64,000 nucleotides of DNA from Bradysia coprophila (lineage: Eukaryota > Arthropoda > Insecta > Diptera > Sciaridae): the NCBI RefSeq assembly GCF_014529535.1, contig NC_050735.1, positions 11,543,739-11,607,738 of the forward strand. Reading direction: 5' to 3'. The notes below the pieces were generated by a model, which worked only from the letters and a program-made list of their open reading frames with translations, searched no databases and was not told where the DNA came from. Shown piece after piece: positions 1 through 12,690 of this stretch. The position numbers were made by a program, and so were the translations under genes. Position 1 is the stretch's first letter, and the number at the start of each line of letters is the position of its first letter.

Positions 1-204
1 TAATGTATTGTTAACCTTTCACATATGACAACAGGTTAATTCCATTTAATTTATGCTGGGGACTTTACCAGGCTCTTTCTTTTTGTAACAACGTATATTA
101 CAGCAACAAAATTTCTTGGTTTTTCTATGGAATTATACTTTTTACAAATATTTTTGAGCACTTTACCGTTATTTCACTCAACTTTGACCAATATCGGAAA
201 AATG

Positions 205-1334
205 TTTTTTTTTTTTTTTTTTTTTTGTCTAATGCTATATTTCTGAACAATAATATTTATAATTTCAATAAAATACATTAATCATTTAAATTATTGGCGG
301 TCCCTGACGTGCCAATAAATTTCTGAGAACAGGTCTTCGTCATTAAGGTTTTGCTGCATCAAGTTGTTTTTCAAAGCAGTTAAGTTGGTGCAATTGATAA
401 TGTGGTCGGATGTTTGTTCTGTTAAATTGCATAACGGACACAGTGGGGAACTTTTGACACCAATTCTGTTCAAGTGTTTGTATAGCAAGTCGTGGCCAGT
501 CAGTTTGCGGAAATTCGCTACATAAATCTTCCTCTTTTCCGACTTGATTGAATTTGTTGTTAGTTCGGACCATGATTTGCTCCTTGCTTCAATTGATTGG
601 CGAGTAACAGTAATTTCTGCCAGTGTCTTTTTTATTGAATTTTTTGCCATTTTAAATTTTCTCATGTTTACTCGTCGCTTCTTCTTTGTTGTAAAACGGC
701 GCACATTCATTTGCAGATTCAAGTCGTATTTTGTATGTAAATCTTGAATTTTGTGGAAAAATGAGACTTTCGATCGTAGGGTATTGTTCATAGGTTTGAT
801 GTTGTTCCAAAGGCAGTTCGGGATTCGTCGAATTCTCTCAAACATTTTTAGGGCTGCTTCTTCACAGAACAATTCAATTGGTTTGACATTGCTGAACATT
901 TCCATCGCAGTAATGGGAGTTGATTTAATACCTCCAGTTATGATTCGAAGTGCTTTATTTTGCACAATTTCCAGTCTTTTTATTTGTGATTTACTTGTAC
1001 AAATCAACAATTCGCTGCCATTCATCAGCACTGGTAAAATGTACGATTTGTATGTCAGCATAAGTGTATCTTTTGATGCACCCCACTTCGTGCTTGCTAG
1101 ACGTTTCAATATTTGGAGCCTTTTTTCTGATTTGTCGACTACCTCGGTGATGTGTGATTTGAATGTCAGCCGTTGATCAAGAATAATTCCAAGATAACGT
1201 TGATTAATAGTTTCGGTTACCGGTTCATTGTTGTATGACAAATTGAATTTTCTGCAGAAAAATGTAACGGGAACTTCATTAAATATGGTGGTAAACCCAA
1301 ATAAAACAACGGTCGAATATAACGGAAGGCTCAT
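205..1334 (-). mobile_element. 5'-truncated non-LTR retrotransposon (LINE), reverse transcriptase C-terminal part
   Basis: On the minus strand a 347-codon open frame (1334 to 291) resembles the C-terminal part of a LINE reverse transcriptase. It contains a thumb-like segment with YLGIILDQRLTF near residues 47-58 and a terminal cysteine/histidine knuckle of the form CPLCx9Hx4C near residues 298-315, typical of Jockey/I-like and related LINEs. After the stop, about 65 bp of 3' untranslated sequence runs into an A-tract on the minus strand (seen as a T-run at 205-226), which is the expected poly-A tail. The catalytic YxDD region, endonuclease and ORF1 are missing. An in-frame TGA lies shortly upstream of the first methionine, so the copy is 5'-truncated or decayed there. 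It cannot be autonomous. Clade assignment is uncertain. Confidence 0.8.
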
Positions 1335-1392
1335 GAAAGTGTAACCACTTCACAGATGTGGAGTCTTCAGATTTAATTTGTTACGACTTCTT

Positions 1393-1546
1393 AGGGGCTG
1401 TCCCTGAAAGACGTCCAGATTTACAGAGAGGGGGAGATCGACATATCAGGACAAACAATGTTAAATCGAAAAACATATGGCCTTACAAGAGGAGAAAAGG
1501 TCAGAAATTTCCAAAATAGTTCGGACGTTATTTATGGACAGCCCCT
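1393..1546. mobile_element. MITE with GGGGCTGTCC terminal inverted repeats
   Basis: The left end reads AGGGGCTGTCC and the right end is its inverse, GGACAGCCCCT. Similarity continues inward for about 24 bp with a few mismatches (GACGTCC against GGACGTT). The interior has no coding content. It lies immediately upstream of the broken 5' end of the LINE at 205-1334, so it may have inserted beside or into that element. Confidence 0.7.
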
Positions 1547-4500
1547 ATCGCATTCGCCATTCAACTGTTGTCATGTTACATATCCCATAACCCATGAGAA
1601 TAGTCATTCCTATCTCAATGTATACTTACAAATCAATACAAGAATGGGTTCGACAAATGAAACGAAAACGAAATACGACTATCATGAGCAACAAAATTAG
1701 AAACTTTTCTATGGTTTCGTCGCTTGGAATGTTGTAATTAAACGAAAGACGAAGTTAGATTAACTCTGTCATTTATAATCCACAAGTCTTGGGTACAACC
1801 ACAAAAGAAAAATGTTTGCCAATGTGACTCGGTTGTGAAGTAAATCTCTCTGTTTTGCTAAGTAATCACCATTTCCAATATAATTACTCGGTAGATTTAC
1901 TTTGCAGAAACACTATATTATTGATAGAACCTTGTTGGTTTTGCTTAATTTTGTGAAAACGTTCCACTCACACAAACTATCGAAAAGAATCGAAACGTTA
2001 AAAAACAAACACGCCATTGTTCTCTTCCGCTGAAAAAAATATTAAAATCTAAACACCGACCCGAAGCTAGTTTTTGTTTCACTGAAATTACCTAAAATGG
2101 TTAACGCTAAATTTATCAATGAGAATTAACAAACGAATTAATTACGCTGGCGATGTGTGCATATGTGCATACGTGTGATGCCGACAAATAATTACAATTA
2201 CATTGTTCATTAATATTTTTGTTAAGTAAATCACGATCGTTTTTTTTTTCAACTTTATTTGAGCATACAATATTCAATTATAAATAGTTTTTCTTTTTCA
2301 ATGGAAAGCATGAATTGAAATCGGTTAGTTCGAGGTATAGATAATACATGGTATACGAATGAGAATAATAATAATTTCCATAAATTTATTTTCGTAATTT
2401 GTGAAGAACGATTTCAATAAAAAGCTCCAAAAAAGTGCTTTCATTGTTGGCATAAGTGGATACTAACTAAACAGCTACGAATACGATTTTTAGAAAATGA
2501 AAGTAATGCCCAAGTTAGAATGGATGGACGAGTGGAATAAAATACAATAAATAGTCCTTGATACCATCTTATTTGGGAAAAATCCCTGTACCATCGGTAC
2601 TTACGATGAAATTTACCGAGATTTTTTTTATATCGAATTTTATGTGCAAATTTAGATATTCCATCTCCAACGAATTCGTATTCATCCTATGACAATGGCA
2701 GAATGTTTATAAAAATGTTCTTCTCATCAAAAACACTTAAAAAAAAATTTTTCTTGCACAATGCCAGCATACTGTCCAAGCGATTTAATTTGTTCGTTTA
2801 TAGACCTCACTAACAACCTTTTACGGCCAACAAAAAGTGCAGTCTGGACCACCGGCTCAGAGTGAACCCGAACCACGCCTCAAGATATGTAGATACTCTC
2901 TGAGGAAAGTTAAGTGCTAAATTGTCATGTCGCCTACATCTAGGCTAGACAATGAACACAAATTCATCTCCTTACAATCCATAAATGACCACCACAGTCC
3001 ATGAATTTTCATGTCCAAAGTGGAAAAATTAGATTTGGATAAAAGGCGAATAGGTCAGGATAATTGGTGGATTCAACCCATTTCCCACTGGTTAGATTTT
3101 GATCAAGAAATTGTCTGAGAACAAATAGTAAAAGAACATTAAGAGAGAACTTCACCGACCTAACAAGTCATTGATCGATAAAGTACCACCTGAATTTGTT
3201 AGGCAACTAAGATTCATCTAATTGCAAAAAATGTGGAAGTACTGAAACAGCAGAACCGTGTGAAATTCTAGGGTAAGTTCATTATCCAGTATTGATAGAT
3301 CCATTTGGAACATCCGTCCGGAACACATTCTTGGCTATATGAACAGCATACCAATAAATACTAAAATATTGTGGGTTACAGAACAGGTCCAATATGAAGG
3401 TCAAGGTGCTAAGACCCTGTGTCTCACCAACTTTATCCTAGCCACAGTCCAATGTACGTTGAGAGAAGAATGTGTAATTTGAAGAAAAAAAATTAATTCA
3501 GCAAAGTTTTTGAATGTGACCAAGATTTCATCCATATTTGGTAAGAAATAGTAGATTACAGCAGAGACCATGTAAATGGCCGATTACATACCCAATTTGC
3601 GGGCTCGAGAGAAGCGAGTGAAGTGAAATTTTCATGGTAGTGCATATAAGATGTAAATTCAATGTACAGGTTGCCTCGCGTTATAATGCCTTATGTAGTT
3701 GATAAGAACTTTGTATTTTGCCTTGTGTGGTTGCATCACTCGCCATTGGCTCGAGCTACAAATGTCACACTTGGCCAAATAAAATTTATAAACAAGGACG
3801 TAATCTACTAATGTTTCATCTTGTTATCGATTGAGGGAAAATGGAAAATTGCTCAAATTGAACTGTCCTACAAAGTGGTTCGTGGTCGAAACATTGAACA
3901 GAAAAAATTGTGAATCTCTTATGGCTGGTATTCATATAACCAATAATCGTTGATTAATATAGACATCAATTTACAGTTAAATCATCCTCACAAACAATAA
4001 TTAGATTGAACGTATTCCTAATTTGTGTTTTTAATATGCCACGGTCTGTTGATTGTCCTTCCGTTTACACAGTAAACAAAAATAATGAAAAAATTATTGT
4101 CATTGACACAAAACAACAATATATTTGTGTTCACATCTCCATGCTGACCAGAATTATAACAATTTCGATTGAAATTTTCTTCCCTTCTGAGTTGAGAAAT
4201 ATTTTAAAGTTTTTTTTTAGTTTTACGATTGAGTAGGAATTGTGAAACCTACTACCTTTCTCAAGATTGTCGTATTTTGTGTTCTTTACTGTTTCAACAG
4301 CACTAAAATGTACTTAAACTTATATTATGTTTCAGGTACGGAAAATAAACACAAAACCCATTGATGGCAAATAAAAATAATCTTTATGCAAATCAATAAT
4401 ACACTATGAGTGAGAATATGACATCATTTACAAAGTCAATATTAACTTTGCATTAATAGTTATAACGTTCCTTAAGAGTTCGCTTTTTTTTCATTTCAAA

Positions 4501-4728
4501 TTTAATTTTAAAACCTTACGACGAAAGTCAAGACATGATGGTGTCAGACGTTTTTTTCTGCTTTAATATAGTCGTCAGTCAACGGAATGTATACACAGAT
4601 AGAAAATGGGTGTGAAAATCGGATTAATCATATCTAATCTGCTCCGATGGAGTAGAACGTTAAACACTGGCACGGTAAATTTTGCTATACCTTGACCTTA
4701 GTGTTGCACAGGAAATTATTCTTCAGCT
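1547..4728. other. Gene-poor AT-rich stretch
   Basis: I find no convincing coding exon here. Open frames are short, start at weak sites and resemble nothing I recognise. A SINE remnant lies at about 2788-2960. A phrase at about 3692 (TGTAGTTGATAAG) matches the end of the long hairpin at 57351-57586, which suggests a decayed relative. Confidence 0.5.
2788..2960 (-). repeat. Truncated copy of a tRNA-derived SINE family
   Basis: This segment aligns with 44404-44784 and 55465-55770. Shared phrases include CAGTCTGGACCACCGGCT, GAACCACGCCTC and CTCTGAGGAAAGTTA. It lacks the tRNA-like head seen in the 44.4-kb copy, so it is 5'-truncated. Orientation is taken from that more complete copy. Confidence 0.75.
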
Positions 4729-4871
4729 CAGGGCCTATTTTTGGAAAATCAATTTGGTAAATTTGCTAAGATTTTCCAAAATTTGCTAAAAAAGAGATTT
4801 TAGAAAATTTCACCAAATTTTGGAAAATCTTAGCAAATTTACCAAATCAATTTTCCAAAAAATAGGCCCTG
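4729..4871. mobile_element. hAT-type MITE with exact 8-bp target duplication
   Basis: The element starts CAGGGCCTATTTT and ends with the inverse AAAATAGGCCCTG. Most of its 143 bp folds into one hairpin built from AAATTTGCTAAGATTTTCC and its inverse. It is flanked on both sides by CTTCAGCT (4721-4728 and 4872-4879), an exact 8-bp duplication as expected for hAT transposition. It has no coding capacity. The same termini occur at 12434-12682, and one end at about 61730-61740. Confidence 0.9.
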
Positions 4872-4879
4872 CTTCAGCT

Positions 4880-7800
4880 GCTCTGCTGTTGTCTTAATTT
4901 TAAAACTTAAATCCGTTTCGATATTTTGAATAACAATACATTCTGAATGAATGCTATTGTTTGTATCGCTATTCGCTATGAAATTACGAATGGAACCCCA
5001 ACCGCGCGTAATGGTATAGGTATTACTACATTACTCTCATTGCTAGTGAGAACATACTCAAAAGACTTAGAGTATCGACTCAATAGCATCAGTTCCAGTT
5101 GTCCAAATAATGAATTGCAAAGCACCCACAACATTTTCGAAGATAATAAGGACATCACCAATTCCAAAATTACATGGATTTGCCCTGCTGCACTAATTGT
5201 ATTGAATAGAGTAGCATTGTGACACAACAAATTTTCTATTACTAGGCTAGGTGCTTTGGTAATGGTCATAAAGACCTTAAAGTACCTCTTTCTGTGAGAT
5301 CGTGAATGTACGATTGACCATAACTTCACACACCTTAGTCATTTTCAGTCGCTTCCGACTGATGCTGTAGAACCAACTGAAACGTGAGTCACACACTACT
5401 TTCAGAAAATTAACCTTTCCGTACGACTTTTGGTGAATTTCGTTCAATGGAATGGACGTGTTGTTGTGTATCTAATAAAGTGGCGATGATCTTGCGTGAC
5501 CTCTTCAAAGTTCACAGTCTTGGTAGAAATTTTACACTTGTAACCATTGTTTCAATTGTAAGTGGGATGTACAAAATTGTTGCTAATACTTCGAAGTTGA
5601 ACTGCAAAAGGGAATTGTTTTCGGCAAAAATCTTTTTGACCTATTTAATGCTGCGTCAAGGAACTGACTGTGATGTTAACTGTTTAAAGCAGAAAATTGT
5701 TGAATGACTAAAGATGTTTGAGAAAGCAAATAACGTTCGATTCATGACCGAACAGAAAAGTGCTAAAAACTGAAAGTGTGACAATATTAACGATTGCACA
5801 TTTCCCGTTTATACTTTATTCCAAATAAATCGAGCAATTACAACATCAGAAATAATCCAAATATGCCAATAATCCCAGAAATAGCATTGCATTCTGCGAA
5901 ATGATATTTGTCTGGCCCACATTTTAAGCATGAAAACAATTCGAAAATCGAACAGAAAAGTGGAAAACTTTTCGCAATAATAACAATAATCTATGCTATC
6001 ACTTCACCATGCACATTGTCGGCTATAAGTAAGTATATCGTGCATGAAACTATCGATGTTTTCAATACCTATTTCATGTTACAGTTCGGGTAATTGCAGG
6101 TAAAGAATTTTCATTTTTTTTATATTTATATGGAGCAATGTTTGAGATAAGAACTTAATGAAACAGAACCGTCGTGGTGCTGTGTTATCATCATATGTGG
6201 GAAATCTTTTTTCATTGCTTAAGAGATCGATCTGTTGCAATTCATAATGTGTTTTGTGCTACTTTCGAAAATTAGTCTTCCATTTAAATACAATTTTCTC
6301 AAAAGATTTAAACGCTTCACTTGACTCAAAGTAAAAAAAAATTGGAAACATGCAATGACTAAAGCCCAGTGCAGAAAACTGTAAAATTTATTCTAAGCAA
6401 ATTGTAACTTGGTCTTCTTTTATTTTATAACTCCTTGGAAGTGATAGATTTCATTCAGTGATTGCCACGTTTGCTTCCTGCTGCTGAATGATTAAGGTCA
6501 GTAAGGTTTGATTCGATTGTGGGATATGGAAACAAAACAACATCTGATTGAATCCGTTCAAGTCTAATTAAAAATTTCTTAAAAATGGTCCCTGGTGAGG
6601 ACACAGATAGTGCTAGATTTGTCGCCCAGCCTTCCACTGGCACAGTGAAAACATTTCGATAATGACGGGTCTCTAAAAGTCGAACTATATTCGTTGTAAT
6701 GGTAAAATAATGATATAACCCCCAATGTTGCACGGGTTGTCTGTTCTTTTCCACAAGCACAAACAAACCTACAAAGTGTCAAATGTCATTCATTCAATTT
6801 GAGAAATTGAAATCATGTAATTTTAAGTATATGGAGACAATAAGTAATTAAAGCTGACTTTATTAAGAAGAAGCACCTAGCATCGAAGGGGAATACTGCC
6901 TATGTCAAATAGAGTAGTTCCTACTGTAATCACATGTCCTCGAAACAGTTTAAAAATGTGGAATTACGTGGTACACTGGCGTGACTATATAACTATACTT
7001 GGTGCTTCGATCAAGGCAGTAATTCATGCACAAAGCGCCTAACTTCGTTTTTACTTAAATTGCCAGAAGAGACATGCATAGCGTAAGCTCACACTATGTA
7101 CTGTAGGAGTGCAGACCTATATACCTGTCACACAGTACTGTAGATTTTAGACATAAGAGTTCATTCACAAATGTAGTTTCAAAAAATCTTTTCCAACCTT
7201 CGCATGAAAACTTCTAAATATAGATCGGGGAAAGTATTTTTTGCGGATCATTTTTCCCTTGTTGTGTAAATAACTATTCCTGAATATTTTTCCACTCCGG
7301 GAGCACCTGGACAATTATTTAAACTTAAATTGCCTCAATGTTCTTTGCCGTATTTAAAGGACTTGGATTTCAATGCAACAATTTTCTAGAGAAGAAAATT
7401 AGCCCAGAGAAAACAGATAAATCGGCCACCGAGCAATTATCACAGATCTAATTAAGATAATTTTTTTTTAATTTACCATAATTTGCGGATTCCGTTGTAT
7501 TCCCAATCGGACTTTCGAATATTTCTTCATCAACACTCTCCACACGACATATGCCATTTTTATCGTTGATTAATTGAGTTTTCAACCTTTTAGCTTATGA
7601 AACGAGATGATTTGTTGTTATCCTTTAAACATTAATTCACTTCTGCTAATTAAATGCCACGAAATATTATCATATATATTCGGTTGGCTTGATTATAAAA
7701 ACTGTAATTTACATTTCCAGCACAAAAATTATCACTGATTTGCAAATCGTCATAATATTTTGTTTACACAAGCAATAATTGAACCGGTTTATTGTACTTC

Positions 7801-9123
7801 AAAGTCAAGTCGAAGAGCGAATAATTATTGTACGACAAAATAATACGAAAAAAAAAGAACACGATGACTTCAGCGGGTTAGCAATTACACTACATACACA
7901 GTATTACAGAAGTCATACTCTTGATGACTTAACATTTTGTCCGTATAACAATAACGCATAAAAAATGACCGTAGAAACGAACCCACATACCACAAACGAC
8001 ACAAAAAAAAAACAATGGAAAATATAAACGGTTTCGCTTCAACTGCACTCGAATAAATCACAATTCACATTTTATGCCTTCAAGCAAAAAAGTACCAGCC
8101 ATAATCGAATTAATATATTAGGAAACACATTTTTTTTTGAATTGTTTTTCGATATATATTCAAATCGACGTAATGTGTACAATATGCACGACCGTCTCTC
8201 GCGACTCCATCAATACGACAATGAATAACTAAACAAATTTAGAAATGAAAACGTAAAACATATAAAGCTCAAACGGTGTGTTCGGATATCATTTTCCAAC
8301 TCCATCAAAAAAAAGACGAAAAGAAAAAAAACAACTCTGACAGCACAACACCAAATGAAATGAGTAGTTCAATAGAGCGTAGTTTGATATCAAGCGCACA
8401 TTCTCACACCGGTGTTTTCATCATATATGGCTTTCGGAAGGGGGTTCTCTCGATGTACATACTCTCTCTACGGAACCAGAACGTACCTTGAAAAATTATC
8501 TAACTATAGTGGAGCGTAGAATGATTCATTCATTCGTTTTTCAAAATTAGATATACACGTGGGACATTCGGCGTTATTATTATATCTTGGCGCATGCACG
8601 GTTTGTTTAATAATGCAACTTTTGTGATCATATTGTATAGTAAGGGGAATTGCGTTTGTTTATTTTTTGCTCTGTTTACGAAAGCCAGAGTTGAACTGTG
8701 TGGCCTTTAAAATTATCGGCCGAGGATGTATAGCAAAAAGAAGATGTTTCTGACCATGGTAGTATTCATCGATGACGTGGTGATTGAACTTGGTAAAATT
8801 CATCGGAGGCTTCGTAAAATTCATCGGAAACTATGTCATTATGGAGGAATGGAGGAAAATTCAACAACAACAAGAATTTATCGAACGATTGATCGTTATG
8901 GAGTTGGACTGGAAGTTAAGTTATGGATGGACAGGCGTATTGGAACGAAATTCAAGACAATGCAATTTGCGGCATCTGTAACCGGATTCGTTTGTGGATC
9001 TTGTCGTTTGCTCTGGTACCTTTGTCTGGTCTGATTATCTGCCTTTATCTACCGTTATCTCTATACTTACCCACACCAGCTGCTGTAGCTACCAGTCCAC
9101 ACTTATCTGCTCTAACTACTTGT
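4880..9123. other. Gene-poor AT-rich stretch
   Basis: No gene could be supported. The longest minus-strand frame (6766-6455, 103 codons) has a fairly protein-like composition but no family I recognise and no visible splice partners. The frames at 4947-5329 overlap on both strands and look accidental. Homopolymer and dinucleotide tracts are common. Confidence 0.4.
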
Positions 9124-9357
9124 CTGCCCTTATCTCTGTAGCTGCCCTTATATCTATGACTGCCCTTATCTCTATGACTGCCCTTATCTCTATGACTGCC
9201 CTTATCTCTATGACTGCCCTTATCTCTATGACTGCCCTTGTCTCTATGACTGCCATTGTCTCTATGACTGCCCTTGTCTCTATGACTGCCCTTATCTGCC
9301 AACCCGTTCTTATCTGCCAACCCGATCTTGTCTGCCAACCTTTATCTGCTCTTAATT
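9106..9357. repeat. 18-bp minisatellite
   Basis: About ten head-to-tail copies of CTGCCCTTATCTCTATGA begin at 9124, 9142, 9160, 9178 and so on. They pass into a variant 18-bp unit (AACCCGTTCTTATCTGCC) by about 9300. Because 18 is a multiple of three, open frames run through the array on both strands; I regard these as artefacts of the repeat. Confidence 0.9.
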
Positions 9358-9701
9358 TGTATCGGTTTCAACTAAGTGCCCGTTGACTCTTTCGTTTCAT
9401 TTGTCTGAATTTGTGTTTTCATTTTCCGATGGTGAGGTTCAAAAAATGGAATCTTTATTCACGCTATTCACGTATATTTTATGTCGAAGAGTATGGGGGG
9501 TGGGGAAAGACGATAAAGTTAACAAAAATTATACATCTAAGCGATATTCCAATGTAAGGACAACGAAATGAGAATTATGACAACAGGGTACGATGTATAT
9601 AAACTAAAGTTTCTGCAACAGTGCTGCGAAAAGTGAACTATCTCATGCCTCATTTGGGTGACGTATGAAGGGTCATTTTTCACTGTTTCATTGGTGGCTT
9701 C

Positions 9702-9757
9702 ACTTTTCGTCACTACTGATGAAATGTAACTACATTTCATCACTAGTGACGAAAAGT
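9702..9757. repeat. Near-perfect 56-bp palindrome
   Basis: ACTTTTCGTCACTACTGATG and its downstream inverse form arms of about 27 bp with almost no loop and about one mismatch pair. It could be a small MITE or a cruciform-forming site. A phrase related to one arm occurs near 12484 (CACTTTTCGTCATTTCATC). Confidence 0.8.
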
Positions 9758-10099
9758 AACATAATATAATAGGCGAGTGTGTTGTTGCGCTGCGCAGTAC
9801 ATACTGTATGGCGATACTTTTTTACCTTTTTTTTCTTTCTTGGTGTTCGGTCATTACATTGGATGCGGAACTAATTTTAAGACAATGTAAGACAACCAGC
9901 TCGGGGAGCTGATGTTTTGACAAGTGAGAAGTTTTCATACCAGACCAGATCCGAAGTTGTATCAAAGTAACAATTTTCTAAACTAGTTGCTTAAAAAAAC
10001 ACGATTGGGTTCGTAATTAACTCGGAATTGACTCCGAAAATTTTCAGTAAAATACAAGCATTTTCGTTTTTTAATTGCCGGTAACAACCGACGACCCCT

Positions 10100-11655
10100 C
10101 TAATTTCTTAACAAAAATTTCATTTTTATTGGATCTTTCGCTCGGAGCACAAGATCACCGAGAAAAACAACCTCATCGCGTTTGGTAACACGCACAATTT
10201 CGAAACATGTGATGATTTTCGCTAATGTCGTCTTCAGTTCCAGCATTGCAAATCTTTGTCCAATACAATTTCGCATACCTGCCGAAAAGGCAATGAACGC
10301 AAAATTACTCCGATTTTCACAATTTTCGGGTAGAAAGCGATCCGGATCAAATTTTTCCGGATCCGGAAATGCAGTGGGATCTCTATGGATATCGTAAATG
10401 TGTATATTGCAAGCGCTTCCTTTGGGCTGTGTGAATCCGTCATGAATGAAATCTTCGGACAGTTCTCGGCTTATAAAGGGAACTGGCGGATAAATACGCA
10501 ACGATTCTTTGATCACTCGATCGATGTATTCCATTTTACTGAGATCTTCCATCGTCATCTCCGCATTGGTCCCTTGAATTTCTCTGATTTCAGCGAATAT
10601 CTTCTGTTGAACTTCAGGATGGTGAGCGAGAAGAAGAAGAGTAAATGTGATTGCAGATGATGTAGTGTCATGTCCTTCGAAAGTAAATGTATCCGTTTCC
10701 TCAATAATTCCTTCCTCATCAATCAGTCCGTTACGTTCGGCCTGTAATAAAGTATCCATCATGGCATACCTCTTGCGCTTTTTAGCTCGAAAATAAATAT
10801 TTTCATTGCTTTCGATCTCTACAGTGGGAGATTCATCGCCTACGAAATTTTGTCTCCGCCGCTTTATGATGGATTCGGTGAATGCAAGTACGGGTTCAAG
10901 AACTTCGTCCAGTTGCTTTTTGTAGCCCATTATCGAATACAGAAAATTAAGACGTAGCCACGGTCGAACCAGTCGCGCGAACAACAGTTTTCCCACTTTG
11001 TAAATATTCTCACGATAAACAATTCCGTCGTTACCCAAATCACTAAGCTTGACACCCATTGCTGATTCGCAGATTGTGTTCAAAGTGAACTGGGTCGAAA
11101 TGGGTACAATGTTTAGTTCCTTTCCTGCTTCTTCGCGCAATGCTAAGACCAATTTGTCGCTTTCTTCCTTAAACACTTCGTAATACTCTTTCAACACATC
11201 AAAATGAAATGCCGGTGTTAGCAATCGACGTCGATTATGCCATTTCTCACCGTTGCTGGTCAACAGTCCAGTCTTCAGAAATGGATGCAGAAAATTGTAA
11301 ATGTTTCTCTTGTTAATGTGCTTAGATGTTCCGAGTACGATTTCGACATCCTTTGCGCTGCAGACGTGAAAGTTCCACATTCCGAAGAATCGACTTACGT
11401 AGGAACCGTTAAACTGGACAGCATTTCTACGAAGGTAATTGAAGATTTCAGCTATATCGAAAAACTCTTATCAAAATTTGGTGGATGGTTTTGTGAAGAC
11501 TATCACGTACCTTGAGACATAAAAGCAATGCTGATGGAGGTTTTAATCAATGGTGTTGAGGATTTACTCAAGTTGACTGGTTCATTGAACGAAAAGTATC
11601 CTCTCACTTTCCAAGCGAAATAAATCAACAAAATTGTGAAAAAATAAACAAACAT
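10100..11655 (-). CDS. Cytochrome P450, CYP4 family
   Basis: Two exons: 11655-11511 (48 codons plus 1 nt, membrane-anchor exon) and 11451-10100. They are joined across a 59-bp intron with donor CAAG|GTACGT and acceptor GATATAG|CT; the phase agrees and the predicted protein is 498 residues, normal for CYP4. The N-terminus is a hydrophobic ER anchor (MFVYFFTILLIYFAW). CYP4 hallmarks visible: ICESAMGV, the I-helix motif EGHDTT (about residues 307-312, containing the glutamate that can bind haem covalently in this family), ESLR of the ExxR motif (about 364-367), and the haem loop FSAGMRNCIGQRF with the ligand cysteine at about residue 444. These enzymes are ER monooxygenases that, with P450 reductase, hydroxylate fatty acids, hormones or xenobiotics. 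The usual proline-glycine hinge after the anchor is degenerate here. The substrate cannot be predicted. Confidence 0.93.
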
Positions 11656-12433
11656 TTTCTGTTGCAATGGCTGACTACTTCAAACTGAATTCAAATCTTA
11701 ATGACGAGCTTAGCTATCTCTTCGTCGACCATTATTTTATCTTAGGTGTATAGTGATTATTATTTGACGAATCAAAGTACAGTTTGATTCATGAAAAAAA
11801 TATTTTTCGGCTCGTTGTGTGATGTGTTAGAAGGTGTTACATTCTCGGATAAGTCTCGAGAAACTATCGTCGTTCTTTATAGGTATATTAGTTTCGCTGC
11901 GAGACCCTTTCATTATCGAAATATTTCAAATTTCCAAAAGTAATCTAGGCCACAAACATTGTCCCATCTGCAAAGAGCGGAATTCGTAGGAGTGGAATAC
12001 TGGTTTCTCCTTTTGCCAATAAGTTGTGTGAAAGCTCTACACTCAACTTGAATTGAACCGTAGTATTGCCCCCTAAGCAGCATTAAAACGTAAATAAAAA
12101 GTAAAGATAGATAACATGTCGTCGCTGTTATATGAGTTATAACATACAATAACATACAAACAGTCTTAACCGGTCGTTCTTATCAGTAAAGCAGTTGAAC
12201 ACTTATTAATTCAGTGTCAATGCTACGAGCAGTGCTATGCTTTGACCGATTCAACCCTTGAACCGATATTAATAATCTGACAATCGATTCTAATCTGTCT
12301 GCGGCTTGGCTTTGAACGTTCAAATTGGCAACTGAATCAAGTAGTGGAAAGCATAATTAACCAATACGATATTGAGTTGTTATCCTCATATAGCTAACGT
12401 TAAAAGTAGGTAACACGAAGGTAGGTCAGAGTG
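11656..12433. other. Region upstream of the CYP4 gene, no gene seen
   Basis: This should hold the promoter of the minus-strand P450 gene. No convincing TATA box or additional exon is evident. A phrase at about 12210 (GAGCAGTGCTATGC) matches the terminal repeat of the MITE at 20134-20345 and the fragment at 12942-12967. Confidence 0.4.
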
Positions 12434-12682
12434 CAGGGCCTATTTTAAGGAAATTAAATTTCCAAAAATTCTCAAATTTTTCCATCACTTTTCGTCATTT
12501 CATCTAAAAACACATCAGATTGCATCGTAAATGTTGTTTTTACTGCCTTTTTAGTTGTTTTTCTTTGAGCTTACCTGATTACTTCGGAATGAGATCTAAC
12601 AGAAAATAAAATTTGTAAATTTTAAGAATTTTTGTGAAATTTTGGAAATTTTTGGAAATTAAATTCCTTAAAATAGGCCCCG
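12434..12682. mobile_element. hAT-type MITE, same family as 4729-4871
   Basis: The left end is CAGGGCCTATTTT and the right end AAAATAGGCCCCG, with one mismatch at the extreme terminus. The flanks carry an exact 8-bp duplication TCAGAGTG (12426-12433 and 12683-12690). The element is longer than the 4.7-kb copy (249 against 143 bp) and its interior differs, so these are two deletion derivatives or subfamilies of one hAT donor. Confidence 0.88.
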
Positions 12683-12690
12683 TCAGAGTG

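Noticed and set aside
205-226. T-run as a transcription terminator or simple homopolymer
   Set aside because: Its position just after the LINE 3' end on the opposite strand makes it the element's poly-A tail.
4947-5329. Opposing open frames of 91 and 117 codons
   Set aside because: Both strands are open over the same DNA, with no recognisable domain and no splice context.
8726-9034. Open frame of 102 codons before the 18-bp minisatellite
   Set aside because: It overlaps two other frames, includes a short internal direct repeat (GGTAAAATTCATCGGAGG-like) and resembles no known protein.
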